NCBI RefSeq assembly: GCF_039994875.1
Contig: NZ_CP121196.1
Span: forward strand, 4,030,001-4,094,000
DNA: 64,000 bases
Reading direction: 5' to 3'
DNA from: Telmatobacter sp. DSM 110680
GTDB taxonomy: Bacteria > Acidobacteriota > Terriglobia > Terriglobales > Acidobacteriaceae
Below, in pieces: positions 56,594-64,000 of this stretch. The notes under the pieces were generated by a model. It saw only the letters and a program-made list of their open reading frames with translations, made no database searches and had not been told where the DNA came from. The position numbers and the translations under genes are program-made. Every line of letters begins with the position of its first letter. Positions within the stretch are counted from its first letter, which is position 1.

Positions 56594-58447
56594 ATGAAGA
56601 TTCGCCCCACAACCTCGCTCGCGCTTCTACCGGTGGGCATTCTGATGTCAGCGCTCGTCTCTCTCAGCGCGCAGAATATCTCGCTCACCGTGGACGCGAC
56701 AAAAACGCGTAACAAGATTCTTCATGCCCATTTGGTGATGCCGGTGAAACCGGGGCCGCTGACGGTGTACTACCCCAAATGGATTCCTGGCGAACACGGG
56801 CCGGACGGGCCGATTAGCAGCCTCGCGGGCCTCCACTTCGAAGCGGAAGGCAAGGCGGTTCCCTGGCAGCGCGACCTGCTGGATGTATTTACGTTTCATG
56901 TCGTAGTGCCTGAGGGCGCGAGCAAGCTTGAGGCGAACTACGACTACATCGAGCCGGATGGCGGTTCTGCAACCGACAAGTTGCTTATTCTCGAATGGAA
57001 CGAAGTTGCACTGTATCCGGAGGGCACGCCGGCAAACAAATTGATGTATGACACGAAGCTGATCATGCCCGAGGGTTGGAAGTTTGGCAGTTCCCTTCCC
57101 GTGGCGGAACAGAGCGGGAACGAAGTTTCGTTCAAGCCAATTTCGTTTGAGCTTCTGGTTGATTCGCCGGTGGCGACCGGGCAGTACTACCGGAACATCG
57201 ACATCACTCCTGCAGGAGAGCCGATTCATCACCAAATGGACATGGTGGCTGACAGCGAAGACGCGCTGAACATGAGCGCCAAAGACCAGAAGGCGATGAC
57301 CAACCTGGTGGCGGAGTCAGGCAAGTTGTTTGGCGCGCGGCATTATCGCGACTACCACTTTATTCTCGGGCTCAGCGATCATGTAGCGCACTTCGGACTG
57401 GAGCATCACGAGTCGAACGACAGCCGGCTGCCCGAAAATGTGCTCTTGGGACCGGGCTCGGGAATGGCGCTCGGAGGATTGCTGGCGCACGAGTTTGCCC
57501 ACTCGTGGAATGGCAAGTATCGCCGGCCTGCGGACTTGGCCGTTCCTGGCTTTGAAGAGCCGATGAAGACAGATTTGTTGTGGGGCTATGAAGGGCTGAC
57601 CGACTACGTGGGCCCACTGCTTGCTGCGCGCAGTGGTTTGTGGACACCAGATCAGTATCACGAATACATGGCGAGCATCGCGGCTTCACTGGGTCCGGGA
57701 CGGACCGGGCGTACGTGGCGCCCCTTGCGCGATACGGCGGATGCGGAGTTTGGCATGGGATTCGGGGCGCGCGGCTGGATGAGCTGGCGACGCGGCACGG
57801 ACTATTACGATGAAGGCGATCTGCTGTGGCTTGAAGTGGCGACGATCATTCATCGTGAATCGCATGGAGCCAAGTCGATTGACGACTTCTGTCATGCGTT
57901 CCACGGGGGCGCGAACAATGGGCCGGAGGTGAGGACGTATACCTTCGACCAGTTGGTCAGCGATCTGAATGCAATTGCTCCATTCGATTGGGCGACGTTC
58001 TTCCATTCGCGCCTGGATTCGACGGCGAAAGAATCGCCGGTTGGTGGAATTGAGAACGGCGGCTGGAAGGTGACGTACAGTGGCGAGCCGTCAAAGCTCG
58101 AAGGGCGCCGCAATCCCGGATATATGTACTCCATAGGGCTGCAGGTTAGTGCCGACGGCACGGTGGGCGATTCGGTTGTGGGAGGTCCCGCATTTGAGGC
58201 CGGAGTCTCCTCGGGGATGAAACTTGTGGGTGTGAACGGACGCGTGTTCACTCCCGATCTGCTGGGTGCGGCCATCAAGGATGCAAAGGATGATTCGAAG
58301 CCAATCACGCTTCTGGTCGTGGTGGATGAGTTCTACCGGACGTGCATCGTCAACTACCACGATGGGCCGCGTTATCCGCACCTGGTTCGCGAAGAGAGCA
58401 AGCCGGATTATCTGGACGAGCTGATCAAGGCGAGGGTTGGGCAGTGA
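56594..58447 (+). CDS. Exported M61 family peptidase with a PDZ-like domain
   Basis: 617 residues from the ATG at 56594, with AGGAG eight bases upstream; an in-frame start at 56483 overlaps pyrD. The signal peptide is at about 1-26 (ending LSAQ). The zinc motif H-E-F-A-H is at 299-303 (LAHEFAHSW). The fold matches M61 glycyl aminopeptidases: GEHGPDGPISSLAG, WGYEGLTDYVGPLLAAR, and a C-terminal PDZ-like region, FEAGVSSGMKLVGVNGRVFT. It likely trims peptides in the periplasm. Confidence 0.95.
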   Translation: MKIRPTTSLALLPVGILMSALVSLSAQNISLTVDATKTRNKILHAHLVMPVKPGPLTVYYPKWIPGEHGPDGPISSLAGLHFEAEGKAVPWQRDLLDVFTFHVVVPEGASKLEANYDYIEPDGGSATDKLLILEWNEVALYPEGTPANKLMYDTKLIMPEGWKFGSSLPVAEQSGNEVSFKPISFELLVDSPVATGQYYRNIDITPAGEPIHHQMDMVADSEDALNMSAKDQKAMTNLVAESGKLFGARHYRDYHFILGLSDHVAHFGLEHHESNDSRLPENVLLGPGSGMALGGLLAHEFAHSWNGKYRRPADLAVPGFEEPMKTDLLWGYEGLTDYVGPLLAARSGLWTPDQYHEYMASIAASLGPGRTGRTWRPLRDTADAEFGMGFGARGWMSWRRGTDYYDEGDLLWLEVATIIHRESHGAKSIDDFCHAFHGGANNGPEVRTYTFDQLVSDLNAIAPFDWATFFHSRLDSTAKESPVGGIENGGWKVTYSGEPSKLEGRRNPGYMYSIGLQVSADGTVGDSVVGGPAFEAGVSSGMKLVGVNGRVFTPDLLGAAIKDAKDDSKPITLLVVVDEFYRTCIVNYHDGPRYPHLVREESKPDYLDELIKARVGQ

Positions 58448-58500
58448 AGTAGATCAAGGCTTGCGGAGTGAGTAATTTGAACTGATGTCTGATGTTTATG

Positions 58501-58531
58501 AAGGGCCTCATTCGTGAGGTCCTTTCTATTT
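58501..58531 (+). terminator. Intrinsic terminator after the M61 peptidase gene
   Basis: AAGGGCCTCA (58501-58510) and TGAGGTCCTT (58515-58524) form a ten-pair stem with one G-U pair and a TTCG tetraloop, followed by TCTATTT. It could also serve the converging small gene at 58562. Confidence 0.8.
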
Positions 58532-58561
58532 GGCAGCATTTAATTCGAGCCTGAAGAATAC

Positions 58562-58813
58562 TCAGAGCGGAACAGTAGGCCATTCACCGCCGTCGCGCCG
58601 AACCTTGAAAATCCGGCCACGGACATCCAGATCATAAGCCCCGTCCGGGGGCACTTGATCGGAGGCGGTGATTCGAAGGATCGTTTTTACTGCAGTCCCC
58701 GGCGCTCCGCGAGTTATTTTGCTCGCGAGCTCAACAGTGCACTTGCACGTAAAATCGCGACCACGCAGAGTGCCCGGCAGGAGATCTATCTTCCCCGGTT
58801 TAGCTTGGCCCAT
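58562..58813 (-). CDS. Small hypothetical protein
   Basis: 83 residues, basic start MGQAKPGKIDLLPGTLRGRD. It has one CKC pair and no signal peptide or membrane helix. It ends about 30 bp from the terminator at 58501, as a converging gene would. No family recognised, so it is a likely but unproven gene. Confidence 0.4.
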   Translation of the reverse strand: MGQAKPGKIDLLPGTLRGRDFTCKCTVELASKITRGAPGTAVKTILRITASDQVPPDGAYDLDVRGRIFKVRRDGGEWPTVPL

Positions 58814-59376
58814 CTATCTACGGTCTCCTTGTGACTGCGTCATCGATGCGGCAATCAAACAAACGCTGAACTTATGCACCAAGCTTGAGGCACTTCCAGC
58901 ATATCTCGAAAATCCGCAAGGCGAAATCTAAGAAGAGGGTAAATGACCGTAAGTGCATCTGGTAAGTGCCTGTTGTCACCATTTGGTGTGATTGCAGAGA
59001 ACGGTGAAGCTTATCGCAATTACAGGCTGAAAAGACTCCCGTTCGTCTATCGAGCTCCTACTCAGGGGGAGAGGTTACTTCAGGACAGGCGAAGGAAAAG
59101 AGTAGTAATACCGGGGGGAGGGGGCCTGCGTTTTTTGCCGATCAGGAGGAGGCACGGAATACCTATGGTGATTGCCCATGCTTTGCATAGTTCTATTGTG
59201 CGACTGCATCTGGAAATTCCCTGCAGAACTGCGACAGGAATTTAGCGAGTCAATTCAGGTACTTGGCGTGAAAATGCACGCCATGGCACTTGACGCCGCC
59301 AAAGGGTATGCAGTTCCAAGGTCCGGGCTTACGGTAAAGGTGTTGACCTCGAAGCAACGGTTTCAGCGGCAGATCT
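58814..59376. other. 563-bp region with no convincing gene
   Basis: A 100-codon plus-strand frame at 58943-59245 lacks a clear start site and known motifs. At about 59110-59125 there is a G-run, GGGGGG-A-GGGGG, which could form a G-quadruplex. No RNA gene or mobile-element remnant is seen. Confidence 0.35.
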
Positions 59377-60573
59377 TCAAGGCGTAGGGGCTTCGAGGCA
59401 TGTTGTGACCGGAGCCGGGGCATTGAACTCGCCCAGAGCTTCCCGCAGTTCGTGAGATTCGCTCCACGCCATGCGGAAAAGCTGAGAAACGACTCCCTTA
59501 CCCATCATGCGAACCACGCCGATGCCGCAGGTCATCGCTGCTGGCGCCGTCCCATCGGGCCAGAGATCGCTGAGAGGCCGGACCACGCCGTCTGCGTCGG
59601 GATGGAAGACGCGCTGATCCCATCTGCGCGAGCCCTGCGGGAAGTCGGGATAATCGCGGATGGCATCGACAGCTGACCGCAACATGCGATGCTTCCATGG
59701 CTCGGCGTATTGCGGCATGAAGAGGATGTCACTCTTCTTCTCAACCCTGATCTCGTGCACGAATTCTGAGAAGCTGGTGGCGTTCGTCAGGTTGAGATTG
59801 GCGTTCGGCTCCAGGCCGTGCCGGTCACCACCGGAGATGAGGAGGATGTCCCATTGCTCGGACAGTTGCCGGACGGCGCGATTTTCATCCCAGTGACGGA
59901 GTCCATTCAATTCCAGAGCATGAATCCAAGGACCGTATTTGTGGATGAATTCATTGACAAGAAAATTATGGGTTCGCGTGCCGACCAGGTACAGATCCCA
60001 CATGGGGTGATTGAAGACGACCAGAACTTCCGGCTCAGCGTCGAGAGCTACGAGAATTTCCTTCAACCGCTCTTCGCTGGGATTGATGGTGTAGCTAGCG
60101 AGAACTTCCATCCAAATAGAGGCGCTAGCGGCGGGAAGGTTGTGGATACCGAGGTGGAAAGACTGGTCGCCGTACGGGGCTGTCCACTCCACTGAAACTG
60201 GAAGCGAGGGCGCTTCGGCTGCAGACTGCAGAATCTGCGGCGCGCGAATGTTGTCGTGATCGGTGAGCGAAACCATCGCGGCCAGATCCAGCTTTTCGAT
60301 CTGCTGACTCTCAAGATCGAACGCGCGTTTCGGGGTCAGCGGAGGCGTCCAGTAAGCAGCCTTGTAATTGGCACGCATTCCATGATTGGCTTCGGATCGG
60401 CGCTCCAATTTTGCCATCAAGTGCCGCATCAACGCGTATTGACTTCCAAACTTGGCGAGAGAGCTCAACGTCTCGCGGGACTCGTTGGTATGGCTGTGGA
60501 GAGAAACTGCGGTTCGGAATCCTTGCGGCGCCTTTAGATCATTCCAGAGGTACGAAACCCTCGAACTGGCCAT
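59377..60573 (-). CDS. PHP-domain metal-dependent phosphoesterase-like protein
   Basis: 398 residues. The metal-binding set of a PHP domain is in order: H26-S-H28 (SLHSHTNES), D105-H-D107 (SLTDHDNI), E129 (SVEWT), H189 (VVFNHP) and D250-x-H252 (SGGDRHG). This suggests a phosphoesterase or phosphatase. The C-terminal 120 residues are not recognised. No signal peptide. It is divergent from the GT4 gene with a 406-bp spacer. The two may share a pathway (glycan or lipid phosphate processing), but this is an inference. Confidence 0.8.
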   Translation of the reverse strand: MASSRVSYLWNDLKAPQGFRTAVSLHSHTNESRETLSSLAKFGSQYALMRHLMAKLERRSEANHGMRANYKAAYWTPPLTPKRAFDLESQQIEKLDLAAMVSLTDHDNIRAPQILQSAAEAPSLPVSVEWTAPYGDQSFHLGIHNLPAASASIWMEVLASYTINPSEERLKEILVALDAEPEVLVVFNHPMWDLYLVGTRTHNFLVNEFIHKYGPWIHALELNGLRHWDENRAVRQLSEQWDILLISGGDRHGLEPNANLNLTNATSFSEFVHEIRVEKKSDILFMPQYAEPWKHRMLRSAVDAIRDYPDFPQGSRRWDQRVFHPDADGVVRPLSDLWPDGTAPAAMTCGIGVVRMMGKGVVSQLFRMAWSESHELREALGEFNAPAPVTTCLEAPTP

Positions 60574-60979
60574 TTTGCCCCTTTTGTCCCAGTACGGTTC
60601 GATTTCAATGAGCAGAACAGTTACGACTTAGAGGTACGGCGCGGTGATGATGCGAATCGTTTCATCGCTGGAAAGCCGGAATAAATGAAGAAAACAATAG
60701 CAAAGCACCGTTTTGCTCAACGAGATCGGGGAAGCAAAAATCAAGCCCTTGGGGTCTTCACTGGGGGTTACTTGGAAACGTAGCAGATAGAACTAACTTT
60801 CTTTATGACTTTTTTGTAATGTTTTGCGGTGTACACAATCGTCAATAACTTATGAGTTACTTTGCACTCTCGTTGTGGATTGGCGATCATGCTTGAATAG
60901 CTGCACTTACGAGGTGGCGCATCGCGAGCGTGCTACTCTCAGTGCAATTCCTGTTCAACAAACGGTTGCCCGCCCACAC
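60574..60979. promoter_or_regulatory. Divergent promoter region of the PHP and GT4 genes
   Basis: 406 bp, AT-rich in the last 150. It holds a palindrome, TAACT-TATG-AGTTA (60846-60859), 120 bp upstream of the GT4 start, which may be an operator. No promoter can be assigned with confidence. Confidence 0.35.
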
Positions 60980-62212
60980 ATGCGCATTGCTTTCTTCACC
61001 GAGACCTTCATTCCCAAAGTTGATGGCATTGTGACCACCGTTTGTCAGACGGTGAAGCAGCTCAAGGCATTGGGGCACGAAGTCCTTATCTTTGCTCCAG
61101 AGGGCGGCCTAACCGAGTTCGAGCATTGCCGGATCGTGGGCCTGAAGAGTTCTGCGTTTCCCTTGTACCCCGATCTTCGCCTGGCACTGCCGCGCGCCTC
61201 GATGCGCAAGCACCTCATGGACTTCAAACCGGACGTTCTGCATGTAGCAGAGCCGGCGCTGCTGGGAATTGCCGGCCTTTACTATGGTGGCGGGAAGTTC
61301 GGCGGCGCTTTGCACCTGCCGCTGGTGATCTCGTATCACACAGATCTTCCGGCTTATCTGCATTACTATCACCTGGGATTTTTGGAACCCCATGTGTGGA
61401 AGATCCTGCGCTTCCGCCATAAGCGGGCTGCCGTCAATCTCTGCACATCGAAGAAGATGGTGGATCAGTTGCGATCGCACCGGATTGAGCGGGTTGCACT
61501 GTGGCCGGGAGGCGTGGATGCGGACCTGTTTCATCCTTCGCGCCGCTCCGAAGTGATGCGCGCACGACTGACCGAAGGCCAACCCGAAAGTCCCCTGTTG
61601 CTCTATGTCGGACGACTCTCTGCGGAGAAGGACATTGAGAGTCTGAAGCCTATGCTGGAGGCCTTTCCGCAGGCGCGCCTGGCGCTGGTGGGGGACGGTC
61701 CGCATCGTAAGGCGCTGGAACAGCACTTCGCTGGAATGCCAGTGCACATGGCCGGATTTCTACACGGAGAGGAACTCGCCGGTGCTTATGCTTCGAGCGA
61801 TATCTTTGTGATGCCCTCGCGGACCGAGACGCTGGGGCTGGTCGTTCTGGAGGCGATGTGTGCGGGCCTGCCGGTGGTTGCGGTGCGCGCGGGAGGCATT
61901 CCAGAGATGATCGAGGACGGTGTCAGCGGCTATCTCTTCGACACAACGGCGGAAGCTATCGCCAGGATCGGGGAACTGCTTGAATCGAAGGATCGTCAGC
62001 GATTTCTCGGAGAGGCTGCGAGAGAGCACGCTTCCCGGGACAGTTGGAGATCCGCGACAATACAACTCGTTGAGCAATATAAGCTCGCTTGCGAGAGGCA
62101 GCCTGAGGCGGTCGACGAGCCGCTGACGCCTCGTAGCCTCACTCTTGGCGGTCGAATGAAAAAGACACTCAAACGGTCGACCATGTTTGCCATCCGCAGG
62201 CTGTTGCCCTAG
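60980..62212 (+). CDS. GT4-type glycosyltransferase (GT-B fold)
   Basis: 410 residues from the ATG at 60980 (MRIAFFTETFIPKVDGIVTT). An earlier open frame from 60824 has no supporting start. The N-terminal half is typical of GT4 (HEVLIFAPEGG, VVISYHTDLPAYLHYYHLGF). The C-terminal half has LLYVGRLSAEKDIESL, and the E-x7-E motif is E283 to E291 (RTETLGLVVLEAMCAG). It likely transfers a sugar from a nucleotide-sugar to a lipid or glycan, perhaps a mannosyl or glucosyl transferase. The substrate is unknown. Confidence 0.92.
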   Translation: MRIAFFTETFIPKVDGIVTTVCQTVKQLKALGHEVLIFAPEGGLTEFEHCRIVGLKSSAFPLYPDLRLALPRASMRKHLMDFKPDVLHVAEPALLGIAGLYYGGGKFGGALHLPLVISYHTDLPAYLHYYHLGFLEPHVWKILRFRHKRAAVNLCTSKKMVDQLRSHRIERVALWPGGVDADLFHPSRRSEVMRARLTEGQPESPLLLYVGRLSAEKDIESLKPMLEAFPQARLALVGDGPHRKALEQHFAGMPVHMAGFLHGEELAGAYASSDIFVMPSRTETLGLVVLEAMCAGLPVVAVRAGGIPEMIEDGVSGYLFDTTAEAIARIGELLESKDRQRFLGEAAREHASRDSWRSATIQLVEQYKLACERQPEAVDEPLTPRSLTLGGRMKKTLKRSTMFAIRRLLP

Positions 62213-62216
62213 CGCT

Positions 62217-62957
62217 TTAACGGCTGGCGGTGGTGGCCGACGCAGCGGGATCAACCTGGTAGGTTCCGTAGTCGATGGTGAAGACGGCGGTTCCGCCAAC
62301 GCGAACTTTGGTCTCGCTGCGGTTGAATTCAGGAAGCCAGAAGTCTCCGGTTTTGGCGCTCGTGTAGGTAATCTGGGGGCGGAGAATCCAGAACGAGGGG
62401 TTCTTCGCCGGTTCTGCCTTGACCTTGACAACGGCAAACTCGGCAGCGTCAACCCAGATTTTGCCGCGATAGAGAAATTTGCTGTCCGTTACAGGCTCAA
62501 CGTCGAGGATGTAGGCAGGTCTTCCAGCGAGAGTTTCGGTTCCTGAGAGCTGGAATTTGTAGTTCTCCGGTGTGAGAGCAGTTGCGGCCTGGTTTTGAGC
62601 GGCTTCAGCCTCGCTGTCGACAGCCTTCTTCAACACCTTGTCGCAGAGGAGCTTTGATCCGCTTTGCGACACAATGCGGAAGCTCTTGCCAGATGCCGCG
62701 TCGAAGGTAACGGCTACATCCAATTTGCCCACCAGATTTGCCGCGAATCCCTTGTACTGGACCTGGTAGTGGCGAAGTTCCTGGTAGTGCTTGAGTTCGT
62801 CGGCCTGCGTGCGATTATGGCGGAGCATGTGCTCCACGATCTGCGGTGCCGTCAGGCTCGCGGGAAGGAGGGCATTCGGATTTTCCGGACGGGCAACCGC
62901 GGTCATCAAGACCAATCCGGCGGTCAGGCAAAGAGCCCTGATTCCCTTGAAAGGCAT
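62217..62957 (-). CDS. Exported protein of outer-membrane lipoprotein-sorting-like type
   Basis: 246 residues. A signal peptide is at about 1-23. The mature part resembles LolA/LolB-like half-barrels: VQYKGFAANLVGKLDVAVTF, ILDVEPVTDSKFLYRGKIWV and VFTIDYGTYQVDP. There is no lipobox. Function is unproven; it may carry lipid or act at the outer membrane. It is convergent with the GT4 gene, 4 bp away. Confidence 0.75.
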   Translation of the reverse strand: MPFKGIRALCLTAGLVLMTAVARPENPNALLPASLTAPQIVEHMLRHNRTQADELKHYQELRHYQVQYKGFAANLVGKLDVAVTFDAASGKSFRIVSQSGSKLLCDKVLKKAVDSEAEAAQNQAATALTPENYKFQLSGTETLAGRPAYILDVEPVTDSKFLYRGKIWVDAAEFAVVKVKAEPAKNPSFWILRPQITYTSAKTGDFWLPEFNRSETKVRVGGTAVFTIDYGTYQVDPAASATTASR

Positions 62958-63090
62958 GATGCATGATATCCCGACGGGGCAAAGTGCGCGCTGTTACCTT
63001 TTGCTCAAGTTTTGGGCTTTGCGGCCTTAAGTAAGGTGTGCTGCGACACAATCAGGCAGAAGAAGAAGCCGCACGTGTGGTTTTTGTAAC

Positions 63091-63163
63091 GTGAGGACCA
63101 TCACAACTGCGCTCCAGATGTGCACAAACGAAGTGATTTGTAACACTTGTGATGACGCTCACA
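63091..63163 (+). promoter_or_regulatory. Two CRP/FNR-like palindromes upstream of the hydrogenase gene
   Basis: GTGA-N6-TCAC at 63091-63104 and a full TGTGA-N6-TCACA at 63148-63163. Their centres are 58 bp apart, and the second ends 130 bp before the hydrogenase start. Both are preceded by TTTGTAAC. The second matches the E. coli CRP consensus exactly. Regulation of uptake hydrogenases by CRP/FNR-family proteins is known; whether one acts here is an inference. Confidence 0.5.
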
Positions 63164-63293
63164 GCCGACCGTATTTTGAGCTAAGTACTGTGCCTACATT
63201 TGCTGGACTTCCAGATGTGATCTGACGGACTGGATCAGCCTGAGGAGCTTCCGGCACCCGCACTGCGATTGACGCACTGCAAGCGAGGTGGGC

Positions 63294-64000
63294 ATGGGGC
63301 AATCGATCTGGCAATCGATGGAGCAAAAGGGATATAGCCGCAGACAATTTCTGCAGTTTTGCACGGCAGCCGCAGCGGCTGCCGGTTTTGCGAAGAGCGG
63401 CGTAGCCCAGGTAGTGTCGGCGTTTGAGAAGAAGGAAAAGCCGGCCGTAGTGTGGATGCACTTTCAGGAGTGCACCTGTTGCAGCGAATCGTTTATCCGT
63501 GCATCGCACCCGATTGTGGCCGACGCACTGCTGGATGTGCTCTCGCTGAATTACTCAGAGACGCTGATGGCGGCTTCTGGTTTCCAGGCAGAGAAGAGCC
63601 TGCAGGACACGATCAAGAACAACAAGGGCAAGTACATTGTGCTGGTGGAAGGCGCGGTTCCGACCAAGGACGGCGGCGTCTACTGCATGATTGGCGGAAA
63701 GACCGCGCAGTCAATTTTGCAGGATGTGTCAAAGGATGCAGCAGCGATTGTGGCGTGGGGCAGTTGCGCTTCAAACGGCTGCGTGCAGGCTGCCAAGCCG
63801 AATCCGACGAATGCCACTCCGATTCACAAGCTGGTGAACAAGCCGGTAATCAACGTGCCCGGATGCCCTCCGATTGCGGACGTGATGATGGCGATTGTGA
63901 CGCACGTATTGGTGCTGGGACAACTTCCAGCGCTCGACAATCTTGGCCGGCCGAAAGAATTCTACGGACGCCGTGTACACGATACGTGCTATCGCCGCCC
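63294..64000 (+). CDS. hyaA: Small subunit of a Tat-exported [NiFe]-hydrogenase (cut by window edge)
   Basis: Translated by hand from the ATG at 63294, with GAGGTG about five bases upstream, and open to the right edge (235 codons). The twin-arginine signal is SRRQFLQFC at 15-23. The mature part has the proximal cluster ligands in ECTCCSESFIRASHP (Cys60, Cys63), then YIVLVEGAVPTKDGG, IVAWGSCASNGCVQAA and VPGCPPIADVMM. The end here, LGRPKEFYGRRVHDTCYRR, is the region before the distal cluster. These match group 1 membrane-bound uptake hydrogenases, which take electrons from H2. The large subunit should follow outside the window. Confidence 0.93.
   Translation, partial: MGQSIWQSMEQKGYSRRQFLQFCTAAAAAAGFAKSGVAQVVSAFEKKEKPAVVWMHFQECTCCSESFIRASHPIVADALLDVLSLNYSETLMAASGFQAEKSLQDTIKNNKGKYIVLVEGAVPTKDGGVYCMIGGKTAQSILQDVSKDAAAIVAWGSCASNGCVQAAKPNPTNATPIHKLVNKPVINVPGCPPIADVMMAIVTHVLVLGQLPALDNLGRPKEFYGRRVHDTCYRR

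Noticed and set aside
58943..59245. 100-codon plus-strand frame in the gap before the PHP gene
   Set aside because: No known motif, poor start context, and an unusual amino-acid mix.
1..64000. CRISPR array, prophage, insertion sequence, tRNA or rRNA
   Set aside because: I looked through the spacers and found no repeat-spacer pattern, transposase, integrase, tRNA cloverleaf or rRNA stretch. A covariance search could still find a small RNA I missed.

Overview
The window looks like a chromosomal segment of an acidobacterium, probably class Terriglobia. Three gene types typical of that phylum support this: a VWFA-related exported protein (29228-30271), an orphan duplicated MacB/FtsX permease of the ADOP type (52993-55437), and several exported proteins beginning with short signal peptides that end in AQ. 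GC content is moderately high and most genes lie in short runs on alternating strands. I saw no phage, insertion sequence, CRISPR array, rRNA or tRNA.

Layout. 1-8.9 kb: hutH (cut by the window edge) divergent from an Lrp/AsnC regulator; a HOGA1-like aldolase of the DapA family; then carA, a small exported protein and carB in one tight run, with lepB upstream. 8.9-20.7 kb: cell-envelope and peptidoglycan genes (serine hydrolase, murQ, murA), small membrane proteins, a dihydropteridine-reductase-like SDR, a phytoene-desaturase-like oxidoreductase and a GGDEF protein. 20.7-24 kb: rpsO and pnp. 24-30 kb: an exported six-hairpin glycosidase, a DUF4184 protein, and a TetR-controlled pair of membrane proteins with a clear operator. 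30-40.4 kb: accessory genes: an orphan PD-(D/E)XK nuclease (PGN_0703-like), cytochrome c, pncB, a DnaJ-domain protein, a GH5-like protein lacking its acid/base residue, and two gene remnants (a LytS/LytR-type two-component system and an iorA-like 2Fe-2S subunit). 40.4-50 kb: CRTAC1-type FG-GAP protein, M13 peptidase, GntR/LacI-type regulator with a PfkB kinase, methyltransferase, lipoprotein, ilvE. 50-59 kb: two overlapping exported amidohydrolases, the ADOP permease, pyrD and an M61 peptidase. 59-64 kb: a PHP-domain protein divergent from a GT4 glycosyltransferase, an exported protein, and the start of a Tat-exported [NiFe]-hydrogenase small subunit with two CRP/FNR-like palindromes upstream.

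How it fits together. Pyrimidine synthesis is represented at two sites (carAB, pyrD), peptidoglycan synthesis and recycling at one (murA, murQ, serine hydrolase), and RNA handling by rpsO-pnp. Exported hydrolases (M13, M61, amidohydrolases, glycosidases) suggest a soil heterotroph that degrades polymers, with H2 uptake as a possible energy supplement. No region is a convincing new multi-gene system. The best leads are enzymes that keep their fold but lose a key residue (SDR, GH5-like, second amidohydrolase), the gene inserted inside carAB, the orphan nuclease, and the regulatory palindromes at 27738 and 63091-63163.
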